Shown here piece after piece: positions 40,803-52,777 of a DNA stretch of 64,000 nt; positions within the stretch are counted from its first letter, which is position 1; every line of letters begins with the position of its first letter. Below the pieces are notes generated by a model, which saw nothing but the letters and a program-made list of their open reading frames with translations, made no database searches and was not told the DNA's origin. The translations under genes were made by a program, and so were the position numbers. Source of the stretch: Gracilaria gracilis (lineage: Eukaryota > Rhodophyta > Florideophyceae > Gracilariales > Gracilariaceae); assembly GCA_030374805.1 (NCBI GenBank), contig JARGSG010000035.1, forward strand, positions 496,001-560,000, given 5' to 3'.

Positions 40803-41217
40803 GTCGTGTTGTATCCAGCAAGCTGGTTTGGTGCACCTTCCGGTTTGCCGGTTCGTTTCGTGGTCGTAGAGGACATTTTGCAGTTTAATCTGGGATTCGC
40901 TACCGACTCTACGTCGTGTCGGTTTCGTTTTCCCAATTTGGGTTGTTGTTTGGACACGGTTCTTTACCGGTGGCACTACCTATTTCCGTAGTGTGAGATT
41001 CCCGTCGGTACGGTTGTTGTCACCCCGTTTGGGTTTTTGAACTCGTCCCAGCAATCTGGTGAAGCAACGTTGTCGCATCGTGACGTTCCCGTGGACACGG
41101 TTGTCTTTACCGCATTCGGTTTTTTCGTCACTCGTGTGAGGATACTAAACTCATTCGAGGTTAATTTGCTGTTCGCTTAATTGTTCCCAGTTCTCTGGTC
41201 TCTTTTCGTCGTGGACG

Positions 41218-43296
41218 ATGGTTTCTGGCAAGCGAGCGAGCCCCTCGAAGGCTCGCTCAGTTGGTTCAGAATTGCCCCCGCGTCCGCGGTCTGTTCCCGA
41301 GCCTCCGTCTGGAGCGGAGAAGAAACCCGGAAACCGGAAGCAATCTATAAAGTCGTCTGACTCCCCAGTGGCTGGACCCTCATCTGCTCCTTTGGAGGGT
41401 TCCACTCCCGCTGCTGCGGTGAAGGACGCGCTCGTCGTCGAGCTGGAGACTCAAGTGCGCACACTTGAGGCCCAGACGGGAGTCATGAGAAGCTCTCATG
41501 CTGCCCTCGCGACTGAGGTCGATACACTTCGTATGAAGGTAGACGCTGCCCTCATCGGAGGTGTATCTGACGATCTACGTATATTACGGAAAGATGTCAA
41601 CACTCTCTTAGAGGTTTTTCAAGGTTACCCCGGTTTTACCGAAGAAATCAACACGAAGATATTTCGGATTCTGGGCCGTCTTGGGACGTTGGAAGCTACT
41701 ATCCGTGCTGACAACGGCGCTTTTGACACACCCGCGGTGGACTCTCATCGCGCCAGAAACCGGAAATCCGGGAAGAATCGCTCTAAGAAGAGGTTAGTCG
41801 ACGAGTATGATTCGGATTCGTCCAGGTCTTCTGGCATCTCAAACCGCTCTGCGGGTTCTTCTTCGTCGGACTCATCAAATGATGGTGAACGTCGTGGTCG
41901 CACTGCGCGCTCTCGTCATTCTAGTTCCACCTCCGGTGTTGTTCGCACCCGTGAGAAGGGGAGGAAGCACTCAGGTTTGAGGGAGCTGAAGCCTACTAAT
42001 CCCTTGTACAAAAGGTTGTTGTCTTACCAGTACTACCGTTTGGAAGATTCCAGTCTGGACCGTACGCCCCGTGGGACGGGAAAGATCAAGGACTGCATCA
42101 AGCGCATGTCCTTGACGTTTCGTAACCAGTTCTTTACTGGGGAGGATCCCATCCTGGTGTTGGATTTTCTTTCACGCTTTGTCGCGGAAGCTGACATCCT
42201 CGGCATGAGTGAAGGGCAAGCTTATGTCGCATTACCGTATTTTCTACGTGGAATCGCTGAAGACTAATTCAACTCTGTAAGAGGTTCATCTCGAGCCTCC
42301 GAAGGAGGCGTTACCTGCTGGCCTGAGGCCGTGCAGTATCTACTTCGCTCGTACGCGACTGGTACCTCTATTGAGGAAGCAATCACCACGTTGCGGGAAA
42401 CGAAGCAACGCCCGACGGAATCGGAAACCGAGTTTTCAGTCCGACTGAACAAGGCTTTCTACCGTTGTGGCAATGTTTATTCCGCTAATGAGCGTTGTAC
42501 ACTGTTTATCAACGGATTGAATCTGGCTATTCGCACGCTAGTCTCCCAGCGACGGGAAGACAAGCGGAAGACCACTTATCTCGAGTTGGTTCAATACGCG
42601 AAAGCGGAAGGAGACGCACTGCGTGCACGCTCCGGACACCGGGGTTCATCCAGGGCGCTTCACCTCGAAGGGGCGCCCTCATCGATCTCACTGCTACCGC
42701 AGGATTTTTTTGGCCACGAAGTGAATAATTTGCATCTGGCACAGGTGAACCTGGATTCTATTCCGACTACGGAGTTGCCTTCAACTACTGAAGCCTCGTC
42801 GGTGACGGATGATCCGCTGCTTTACGCAGATCGCCACCGCGTTCGCGGACCGCAAGTACCCTATTCAGGGAGTCGTTACCAGCGACCTGGTTGGGTAGAC
42901 CCGCGGACGGTGAGAGCAAAGGACCCACGAAGTGCCGGAAGACCCCGGTTGATTTGTTTTCTATGCTACGAACACGGGCATGTGGCACCGGATTGCCACC
43001 TCACCATGAGGGATATGCCCACGGTCGTGGTGAATTTCGAAGCTCTGACCCCAGAAGAACAGGCGTCAGTGCCGATAACCGCGTATTTGCGTGCGAAGAC
43101 AGACTTTCCGAAACGGATTTCTCCCGCAGATATCGCTGCGTTGCGACACTCTGGTTCTTCCCAGGTCAATGCTTCACCGGCTCAAGCCGTGGCGGCAACC
43201 GCTGCTGCGGGTAGTTCTGTTCCACAGGAGTCTGTGAAGATCCCTACCGCGCAGGACGCCGTTCCCGTTAGAACGGATGATACTCAGTTAAACTGA
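41218..43296 (+). pseudogene. Element A gag region (fossil)
   Basis: This is a Ty3-type gag region. It starts with a Ser/Pro-rich segment and a coiled-coil-like part, then the capsid-like helical region that includes LVLDFLSRFVAEADILGMSE, and a CCHC zinc knuckle (CFLCYEHGHVAPDC) near the end. It is closely similar in layout to the gag region of element B. The copy is broken and is treated as a fossil. Confidence 0.85.
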
Positions 43297-43406
43297 GTAC
43301 GGGAGTCTCCAATAAAGAGGCGCCCCAGTCGAGGTCTACGGCGCCCGAGGCGTCACCGCCTCGCTCCCAGGTCAAAATCCTCTCGAGGAAGCCGACCGTC
43401 CTAGAC

Positions 43407-46400
43407 GTGGACTCTACCACCGTTGGTGTAATGCGTCGCCCGTGGATACGGTTCAGGAACAACCGGATCCCGGATCGAGTCATGGTCATGGCCAAGCGAA
43501 ACTACAAGATATTCGCTGACCTTGGCCTTTCTACCCAGTATATGGTGCGTCATTTGTCTATCCTGGATACAGGCGCTGGTCCCAATTTTATTGTGGAGTC
43601 GCTCTTACCGCCGGAAATCCGTTGTCGAGTTCGTCAAGGACCCGTCATGGACGTGGCAGATGCAAATAATAACCCGTTGAGTACGGCTGGAATGGTTTCC
43701 CTGATCGTCAGGATTGGCAACTGCATTGAGCAGGTTAAATTCATCGTCTGCAAGACGCTTGCTGCCCCTGTCATCTTAGGGTGTGACTTCTGTGACAGAT
43801 ATGTCCAGTCAATCAGACCGCGTGCGCGTGAAGTGGAAATGGAAGATGGTTCGGTTGTACCGATTGTTCGTCGTTCTTTGAGGAGAACCTCAGCTAAGCT
43901 GGTACCGCTACCTACTCCTTTACAGGATTCTAACCCTCCGAAGGAGTCTCCGAAACTCCGTGTTGCACGTGCTATTTCTATTCCGCCAGAATCCCAGGTA
44001 TGGGTTGATGTTACTGCTGCTCCGCGTGGTTTGCGGGTTGTTCAACCATCTACCTCGTTATACGAGAAATATCAGCTCGCATTAGGGAATGGCGTTGTGC
44101 AGATCTCGAATGGTCACCCCTTTCGGGTTTTGTTAGCCAACTTTGGCAAGAAGTCCCAGTTTCTGGTGAAGAACCAAGTTATTGGTACTGTCCTACCGCA
44201 CCCTACGGCGCTTATCCCTACTAAGGTGACTGCCGCCGAGATGCTCGGGATTGTCGAAGAAACCGCTGATGCGTCTCACTCTCAGGAGGGGGAGGGGTGT
44301 TCGTCGCGTGCGCAAGCGTCGAACCCGTCTCAGACGGTTAACAACACGGGAGACCCGGAAAAGAAGACCGTGCCTACGAGTTATGACAGGATTGACCCTA
44401 TTAAGGAGTTAGAAGAATTGAATCTCGGTCATGTACCGGATTCACACCGCGAGAAGTTGCGTGATATGTTGCGCGAATTTACACCAATGTGGGATGGTTC
44501 CCTCGGAGAGGTTACAGCTACGGAACACCGGATTGATCTGTTGCCAGACGTTAAGCCTATTGCTCAACACCCTTACAGGGCAGGTCCGAAAGCTCGGGAG
44601 GAAGAACAGTTTCAAATCAACAAGATGCTCCGAGCCGGAGTTATAGAACCGGCACAGTCGCCGTGGGCATCCCCAGTTGTACTGGCTCCAAAACCCGATG
44701 GGTCCTGGCGTTTTTGTATCGACTATCGTCGCCTCAATGATGTTACCGTCAAAGACGTGTATCCCATACCTCGTATGGACGAGTACATTGACTCGCTTGG
44801 CGATGCAACCGTCTTCTCCACTTTGGATGCGAATTGGGGGTACTGGCAAGTACCCGTGCGACCGGAAGACCGTGATAAGACTGCGTTTACCTGTCATTCA
44901 GGGCTGTACCGCTTTAAGCGTATGCCTTTTGGACTTACGAACGCTCCCGCTACTTTTCAGCGTGCTTTGGATATCCTCCTTGCCCGTTTCAAATGGTGGA
45001 GTTGCCTCGTCTATCTCGACGATATCATTGTCTTCTCCAATAATTTGGATGACCATTTGGATCACGTTCGTGAGATAATCACAACACTGCGTGACGCAGG
45101 AGTAACACTCAAGCTGAGGAAATGTGAATTCTTTACTGACTCGGTCAAGTGTCTTGGACACGTAATCCGTCCGGGACGGCTACTGATCGAGCAGGCTCGC
45201 GTGAAGTCACTCAAGGAGGCTAAACTACCTATGACTCAGACTGAGCTGCGTTCCTTCCTAGGATTATGCAACGTCTATCGACGGTTTATTCCTCGCTTCG
45301 CGAAGATCGCGGGACCACTCAACGAGCTCCTGAAGAAGGAACAACCACCAAAACTGGGCCCCCTTGCTCCCACGCAAGTGGAAGCATTCAACTCTCTTAT
45401 AGAGGCAGTTACAACAGCACCCGTGCTGTCATTACCGAAGAACGGGTTGCCATTTACCGTGGATACGGATGCGAGCGACTACCAGATCGGCTGTGCACTG
45501 TTTCAGACTACACCCGACGGGGAACGCCGACCAATTGGATTTTGGTCTCGCACGCTCAACGTTCATGAACGGAACTATTCGGTATCCGAAAAGGAGTGTC
45601 TCGCCATGGTATGGGCTTTACAGACGTTAAGACCATATCTTATGGGTGTGCATTTTACCGTTTACACAGATCATTCCGCGTTACGCTGGTTAATGTCAAT
45701 CACGGAACCTTCCGGGCGTTTAATGCGCTGGCGTCTTCGGCTAGCCGAGTTTGATTATGAAGTCACCTACAAGAAGGGAAGTCTCAACGCGCAAGCGGAT
45801 GCTCTTTCACGTTTGGGAACGGAAGGCGAAGCGTTACGCGTCGACGACGATGATGAAGATATCCCCTGTTTCCTCATGGAGGAGGGTGAAGAAGACTACG
45901 AACTGATTTCGGACGACATCTGTGATGACTTACTCGTCGCAGATGGTGAAGACCCGGAACCCGGTGCGTTTGTCCCAATCACTCCTGAGGAGATGATCAG
46001 AGAACAGCAGGGAGACCCGTTCTGTACGAGGATACGCGCCCAAATTAATGGCGGTGCGAACATCCCTTTTGGGGTTAACACTCAGGGTTACCTCGTTAGA
46101 GTGGTTCGTTCATCCCCACAGATCGTGGTTCCTCACTCCTTGCAGTCCAGGGTTCTTCACCTATCACACTTTTCTAAGGTTGCTTCCCATCCTGGGGCTA
46201 GAAGGCTGTACACGACACTACGTCGGGATTTCTACTGGCCCGCGTTAGCGTTCGATTGCTATACCACCGTCAAGGCGTGTACGCACTGTGCTCGTGAACG
46301 AGTTAAATTACGTCGCCATGCGAAGAAGCTAACTCTGTTCCCCGCACGGGCGCCTCTTGGGTTTGTTGCCATCGATACACTCGGTGAGTTTTTAAGGACA

Positions 46401-48788
46401 TCCCGAGGTAATCGGTTTCTACTCGTCATTACGGACAGATTCTCGAAGTTAGTCCGGACAATTCCGTTGAGGAAGATTACATCACGCACTGTTGCGGAAG
46501 CTTTCGTTAAGCATTGGGTCCTAGTCTACGGTCCCCCGGTTAATCTCCTTTCGGATAATGGTCCGCAATTTACTGCGCGTTTCTTCCAGGACGTCTGTCG
46601 GATACTCGACGTGAAGAATCTCTTCACGACGACGTATCATCCCCAATGTAATGGGCAAGTCGAGCGATTTAATCGAACGCTGCTCTCCGCATTGCGGGCT
46701 TATACTGTTGAACATCCAAAGACTTGGGATCTCTACACGGATACCGTGACGTACGCGTACAATACGCAAGTTCACAGAGTTACTGGTTTATCTCCTTTCG
46801 AGCTTGTGCTGTCGCGAACGCCCCCGCCAGTTGCGGTTGAACCTCAGCCAAAGCTGGATACGTTCCCGTCGACTGTTGATCACTACCTGCGTTGGAAGCA
46901 GTGGCTTTCATTTATGGTACCTGTTGCCAGGTCGGCAATGGCTTAAGCACAACACGCTTATAAGCGGAACTTTGATGCCCGTATTCGGAGACCACTACCA
47001 CCGCTGGAACCGGGACAAACCGCCTTTGTAAGGAAAAAATATTACAATCCTGAAAAGGAGAGGCGACACAAGCTTTCTCCCATCGCTGATGGTCCGTACC
47101 GCGTTATTAGCGTGAATAAGGACACAGTTGTACTGGAAGTTGGTGGCGCTCATGAGCGTTTTTCTCGAGATCGAGTTGTACAAGGACCTACCCGTCATAC
47201 GGAAGTTGTTTTGGATACTCAGCAGGAGGCTGGACAGGCGGAGAACCGATCGCTTCAGTCTACAGAAGCTACACCACTTGTGGGACTTCGTCACCCATCG
47301 AGGGGATTGTCGGAGTTACCGATGTTATCGTCGCGAACCGAATCTTCGGATTCTACACCGCTTGTGAAGTCGCGCTTCACAGCGTCCATCGAACCGTCAA
47401 CTGACGTGATGACTGCTCCCCGTATCGCTCCACCTCAGGAGGGGGAGAGGAATTCACGCGTTGTTGCGGAAGAACAGGAATCACCGGTGCCGCAACCGTC
47501 GCAGACATCCCGTGATTCACGGAGAGAAAAATTGGAGACTGAGTTGTCTCAGGACACCGTCGAGGACGTGATTGCTAAGGATACCACTGTTAGTGGGCAG
47601 GCAAACCCGCTACAGCGTGCTGATATTGCCAAGGGCGCGCATTGCTCTACAGCGGATCGCAGCCGTATCAGCAAAGGACACGCGCAATCTACGGACTCCC
47701 GTACTGTCCAGGATACTGGAATTGCTCACCCGCACGGGGAATCGCCGCATGATCAACCTCCTGTTGTCGAGGAGACACAGGAGGGACCACCTGATCGCGC
47801 TCGCGAAAGTTCCTCGGCACCGCCGGAAGTCGACGCTGATCACCCGATTTCTCGGAAGAGCACGGCTACAGCACCGCTGGATACTGCTACACGGAGTATT
47901 CCGGACGCGCGCAAGCCGCAAACCGTCGCTGACGTTCGTCGCGCACCGGCTACGCAGGCGCGAAGTAAGCAACTCACGGTAGATCCCGGTATCGCAAGAC
48001 CTGTTAGTCAGGAAAGAGAGAAGACGCTCGCAGAAGCGAAGTTAGAGCACCCCGGAACGGGTATGGAGGAAGCACCACCGCACCCATCCATGGGGAAGTC
48101 GTTAAGCGCTCGTCATGACGTTTTGAACCGTCATGACAGTGCACGCACCGTTGGAGACACGGAATACCGCCCTGATTTAGGGAAAATACACGCTGCCAGT
48201 GCAGGAGTGCGCGCGCGCCACACGTCGCGTGGCACACGCCGTGCACCACACAGTGGGCCTACACTGTCGACTGGCAGCGCCGTAGCCACGAACCGTCGCA
48301 CGGAGTCACGTGAACCTGCACGTGCCGTGGTAGGTAATCCGCCTCCCCGTCCGAAACCACCGTCAACACGGGAAACTACTCGTAATCGAGACGTTGAGGA
48401 GACCGTCGAAACCGAAGAACTGCTCGAGAACTTCCGGAATCCGGTAAGGAAGACTCAGCAGAGGACGACAGAACCGCCGAAGGCGTCAGAGGCACACAGC
48501 AACGCAGCTGGTATCCCTATGACAGTACCGCTACGAAGCGTGGACGACCCTTCTAAAGGTGGTGAAGAACGTGAAGTTTACTCGAAAGAGTTCGTGGTCG
48601 ACCACATCGTGGGACACAGTTGGCACCCGAAGGGGTATAGGCAGTACCAGGTGCGCTGGTATGGCTATCCGCCATCAGCAGACACGGATGAACCGGTTGA
48701 GCACCTGCCACGATCGAAAATCGTGCAGTATCACCGCCGTACTAACACGGATGTTCCGGCTAACCTACACCGCGCCCTAGTGGGGTAG
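43407..48788 (+). pseudogene. Element A pol region (fossil)
   Basis: The domains, in Ty3/gypsy order, are aspartic protease (LDTGAGPNFI), reverse transcriptase (FCIDYRRLN, YLDDIIVFSN), RNase H (VDTDASDYQIGCALF, YTDHSALRWLM), and integrase with the H-H-C-C zinc region (ASHPGARRLYTT...CTHCARERV) and a DDE core (IDTLGEFLRT, LLSDNGPQFTARFF, HPQCNGQVERFNRT). A disordered Ser/Thr/Pro/Glu-rich linker of some 400 residues follows, and at the very end a chromodomain (FVVDHIVGHSW, YQVRWYGYPPS, EPVEHLPRSK). The copy is broken. Confidence 0.9.
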
Positions 48789-48954
48789 ACCGCCACCGTC
48801 TGTGACGGAACGTTCTCTCGTGTCCGGCGTAGCCGTTTCAACGACAACGAACCTCACTCGAGGAAGCGTAACGACCTCCAGCGGAGTACAGTGCCGAAGT
48901 TACTTCGTGAAGGCACCCTCTAAACGAGGAGAGTTGAAGAATAAGCTAAGCTGC

Positions 48955-49230
48955 CCTCAGGAAGAGGAGAAGAAGAAAGAAGACTCTATGAAGAGGAAAC
49001 GACACTCAGAAGAGGATTATGAAGAAGAAGTAATGCCCTCAGGAAGAGGAGAAGAAGAAAGAAGACTCTACGAAGAGGAATTGAAGCTCAGAAGAGAATT
49101 TGAAGCACTCATGAAGAGGAATGAAGACTATGAAGAGGAGAAGAACTATGAAGACTCTATGAAGAGGAAGAAGGACTCTAAGACAGAGGAAAGTGCACTC
49201 AATCATGAGGAAGATTTGAAGACCCCGTGA
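48955..49230 (+). repeat. Purine-rich tandem-like tract in element A
   Basis: GAAGAGGA-type words dominate, with a longer segment repeated at a spacing of about 82 bases. It lies between the pol end and the antisense frame of the element. Confidence 0.7.
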
Positions 49231-49784
49231 GGGTGTAACCAAGGAGCCCGTACGAACGGTAATGGATTCGACCGTGGATCCACGTCTTCTAACTCGTCAT
49301 ACGAGGCCCACGCACCGACAGTCGGGTTAAGCACCGGCGCTGCCGGAGGTATTGCCGCAATGCCGTTGCCCACTTGATTGGGGAAGATGTACGGAGCCGG
49401 TTGTGCACCCGTTTGGGGAAGAGGCGCCGTATGGAAGCCGGGATTCATCGCCGATGAGGGGTTGGAGGACGACGGCTGGGCCGGTTGAGGATGACCAAAG
49501 CCCCCGAAATAGGGTTGAGGAGGCCCGCCAGGCGGTTGGTTGTTGCCCTGATTGGGAGTACTCATCGCTGTTGTAGCGCAAGGAAAGGAAGCCGAAGTGT
49601 TCGGAACAGAAGGAGCAAGAGGAAGCCGAGGAATCGGAGGCGATACCGCTGCAGAGCGTGTAGAAGTTGGTGACTCGCTTGGGTCGCGTGGCGAAGCGAC
49701 AGGAGAAGGAGAAGGACCCGCTATCGGGGAGGTACTTATACACTCCGAAGGAGGAAGATGCACGCGCTCGCGGGTCGTCGTCAC
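49203..49784 (-). other. Antisense Pro-rich reading frame in element A
   Basis: A 193-residue frame runs opposite to gag-pol and starts 17 bases inside the 3' LTR boundary. It is Pro/Ser/Gly/Asn-rich (AMSTPNQGNNQPPGGPPQPY, ASYDELEDVDPRSNPLPF). Element B has a frame in the same place and orientation. Antisense frames beside the 3' LTR are known in some plant Ty3 elements. Whether this one is expressed is unknown. Confidence 0.45.
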
Positions 49785-49801
49785 GCCTCAGGAAAGGGAG
49801 A

Positions 49802-50600
49802 TGTAGTGCAACGCTATTGCGGATGAAGCTTCGCTATTGCGATTCATAGACAAAGGGGTGCTCTCTAAGGAGGTGGTGATGAATGCGGTTCGTGGCACAC
49901 CCCATTCTTGGGTAGATTCGTACAACATATAGGATAGTTGTGAGGTGCACAGCATTGCTGGTCAGTCACACACGTGTGGGGAGTTTGCACCCATTGTTGG
50001 GGATTCTAGATATTAATATTGGATATTTAGTTACCACTGACAGTGGGCGGCTACACTACATAGTAGGTTGAGCTCAACCCAACTTTGGAGAAGTAAACGA
50101 CTCAACCGAGTGTTCGGCTCTGATGTTTCACCCTTGGTGAGCAATATCCTCCTCGCGGAGAGTTGCCACTACTGTGTAGGTACCATCATCCGCCTCGCGG
50201 CATCTACAGCACCCTTACCGCATTCCGCGTGTTATTCTGTGTGTTTCCTTTATTTGTTTTCGCACTGTTATACAGGTATCGCTACACTGCATACCGGTGT
50301 TGACCGTTCTTTGTTTCGCCCACTCGCGTGGTTCGCTACCGCTCTCCGCGTCTCGTGCCACTCTCGTGTGTGTGTTGGTTGTCCCGTCTGTGACGTCATC
50401 CCCGACTCTGTCGTGTTCCCCACCACTGTGCGGCTTCTTTGCCTTTACCGCTCTCTACGCGTGTCGTGACGGTGATCCCCGGTCTTACACCCGGCTAGCG
50501 CGATCACCCTGAGAGGGGCTCTATTGCTGTGACTACCTCAGTTGAGGGAAGGCTTGAACACCCTTTGTGTGTCTTCTTCCTCCGCAGGGGTTGCACCACA
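49802..50600 (+). repeat. 3' LTR of element A
   Basis: This is 799 bp, matching the 5' LTR at all but about three positions. It is preceded by the polypurine tract AGGAAAGGGAGA (49,790-49,801). Confidence 0.95.
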
Positions 50601-50605
50601 GGCAA

Positions 50606-51447
50606 AGCCGGGAACGGAAGGAAAGAACACAAACCGCGCCAACGGCTACGTACCCAAGGTGTTCAGCCTTGCTCCCTATTGGGGCAGAGCAGTGGCAGAA
50701 CCCTCCGATGAGGCCGACACGTGCCGGGCGTAACTCCGGGCAGCCTCTTCCTGACTTACAGACGGAGGTTGGGGGTGGCAATCGGGTTGCCAACAGGATG
50801 GATTCCACTGGGTGTGGCGTATCCCGTAGCAAAAGGGACGAGATAGAAGGTAGCAAAATGAGCCGCACTGCGGAGCACAGACTCGTGAGAGCTGGGAATA
50901 ATCCCGAGACAAAAAGGGGCAAACCTGTACAACAGGGCGAAGTGTAACGAAGCCGTGAGACGGGAAAACAGAAAGAGTGTATGGAAGAATGATCAATAAG
51001 AGGCCGTAACGACGGATCGGTGCTTCTCGGTGACGGAGGTGGATAACTTGTCCGGATAAGCGGCGGTATTCCCCGGGGATGGGGCGAAAGACCGTGCGCA
51101 AGCGGAACTCAAGCTAGAGCCAAGGCCTCGTTGAGGTTTACTTCCCCGTACAGTGGCGGCAAGTGCCGCCACTTATATACGGCTGACAAATATCACTAAA
51201 ATATCTAAGTACCCGGCACGCCGGCCAACACTACCCACGTGTACCTCCGTGGCACACTTGCAACGGCGCATCCGGTAATCGGGCGCGGGCACACACGTGT
51301 CGCGCCAATCCTACCCTTCATAGGCGGATCCCTAATCCGGGCCAAATAGGCAAATAGACTTCATAATAGTAGGAAGTTCAGCCGAAAATAACAACGGATA
51401 TATGAGCGGCATCCCTCTCAGTCCCTGCCAAGGGCAATTGCTCTACA
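50606..51447 (-). repeat. Main part of the left (3') LTR of element B
   Basis: This matches 60,426-61,292 of the right LTR. The first 10 bases of the same LTR lie at 39,974-39,983, on the other side of element A. Without A the LTR is 852 bp. Confidence 0.93.
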
Positions 51448-51460
51448 TCTCCCCCTTCTC

Positions 51461-52777
51461 AGGCTGAAACTTCGGACTCGTTCGGCTTCTCACCTCCCAT
51501 CATGGGCCTATATAGTCCGGAATCCGGCGGTGAGCCTAACGACAACTCGGACTCCAACAACTTGGCTCTCGTACCATACTTGGCACCTTCGACTCTCATC
51601 GACTCTGCAATGCCTACCAACAACAACAACCCCAGTAACTCCGGTGCTCCCTCGGGCGGGACTGCGCGAATGACAGCTGCCGGTCCGCGGTTCCGGTCGG
51701 TGAAGTTCCACTACAGTGTCTTCTGGATTCCTGCCAGCGTCCCTCTTCCTTGAGGTATCACACCCCATACCTGGGAGTTACAGCGCGTACGCATGATCAT
51801 AGCCGCGTTCCATAGCCCTCAGAGGGTGCGTAGCTCGTTACGAGATCCAAGTCCTTCCGCTTGAAGCGGTTTCATCGACTAGAATACCCCCGATTGGGGT
51901 CTCGTATTGTACCGATTTTCGGAGGTCCGATAACTTTGAAACCAGCCATGCTGTGAACAAACCCGATACATCGGCAGACTTCTCTTACTCAGAGCTTTCA
52001 ATTGCAACCCAGATTGTTGGCATTGAAGGCCACTAAGTGGGAAAACGCGGACCATTTCAGTTCGGCTAAAAGCCTTCTAAAAATAGAATGTCGAGCTGAA
52101 ATGATGCCGTAACTTCGGAACTATCCGAGATACTCGGGATCTGTCTTCATTTAAGAGTTCAGACACACTCAGAATAGCCTTGTACAAGACTGTTTTGGAA
52201 ACGGAGAAGTATTTCCCAAGATAGGGGGTTTTAGCAGAAGTCAGCCTCGTGGTACTGTAGAGGCGACATACCCCATCTCCGGGAACTTCAACCGTGACGA
52301 ACGGAAACAAACCAGCGTACCCCCGTGTTCTACGGGTGCAGCACGTGCATTGCAGCGGTCGCAAAGCGTTATGCAAAACCCGATAGCGGGGCCCCGAAAC
52401 CGGTTGATCCGAGTAGACTATCCATCCAAGATGGCGAAGTAGCTGTGTAGTCACAATAAAAAAACACAAGCATTGTGGTGTATCCGAAAAGTATACACCC
52501 TGATGATGGGGAAAAACCGTGAATGCGGATCCATGAGACCAGCAAGCTGGATGAAAAACCCATCAGCACGAAAACTGAGTAATTGGGGTAATTAACCCGA
52601 CGAAGTCGGACTGCAACCCAAAAGAGTACGACTGCGTGACACCACACCAGGTGAGTGTCACTTCCCGTATTAATCGGCATGAGAATTCTTCTTAACTTCT
52701 TCTTCTATTCCACTGTATAGTGGCTTGTTCGCAGAAGCGGCAAATGTTCCGCGTGAGTGGCATAGCTAGTGTGGGCG
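51461..52777. other. 3' internal region of element B with an antisense frame
   Basis: This 1.3-kb region lies between the polypurine tract and the end of pol. Near the LTR a plus-strand frame (51,502-51,753), antisense to the element, encodes an Asn/Ser/Gly/Pro-rich peptide (AMPTNNNNPSNSGAPSGG) resembling in place and composition the antisense frame of element A. The rest shows no recognisable coding sequence. Confidence 0.45.

Larger units (their letters stand above)
39984..50600 (+). mobile_element. LTR element A, Ty3/gypsy-type with chromodomain, nested in B
   Basis: This is a 10,617-bp Ty3/gypsy-like LTR retrotransposon on the plus strand, inserted in the left LTR of element B. The LTRs are 39,984-40,782 and 49,802-50,600 (799 bp each, TGTAG...CACA). 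The target duplication is GGCAA (39,979-39,983 and 50,601-50,605). Its order is LTR, primer-binding site (40,785-40,802), gag region, pol region with a far C-terminal chromodomain, a purine-rich repeat tract, a proline-rich antisense frame, polypurine tract (49,790-49,801) and LTR. By eye the LTRs differ at about three of 799 bases, so it is very young and younger than B, as the nesting demands. The coding region is broken in about two places beyond the gag/pol junction. It is a fossil related to B in protein sequence but not in LTR sequence. Confidence 0.94.

Noticed and set aside
48955-49230. Regular purine-rich repeats considered as a CRISPR-like array
   Set aside because: Units are degenerate, there are no unique spacers, and the tract is part of LTR element A in a eukaryotic genome.
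40250-50512. Repeated 133- and 71-residue frames at 40,250-40,694 and 50,068-50,512
   Set aside because: They lie wholly inside the two LTRs of element A and are identical because the LTRs are; not genes.
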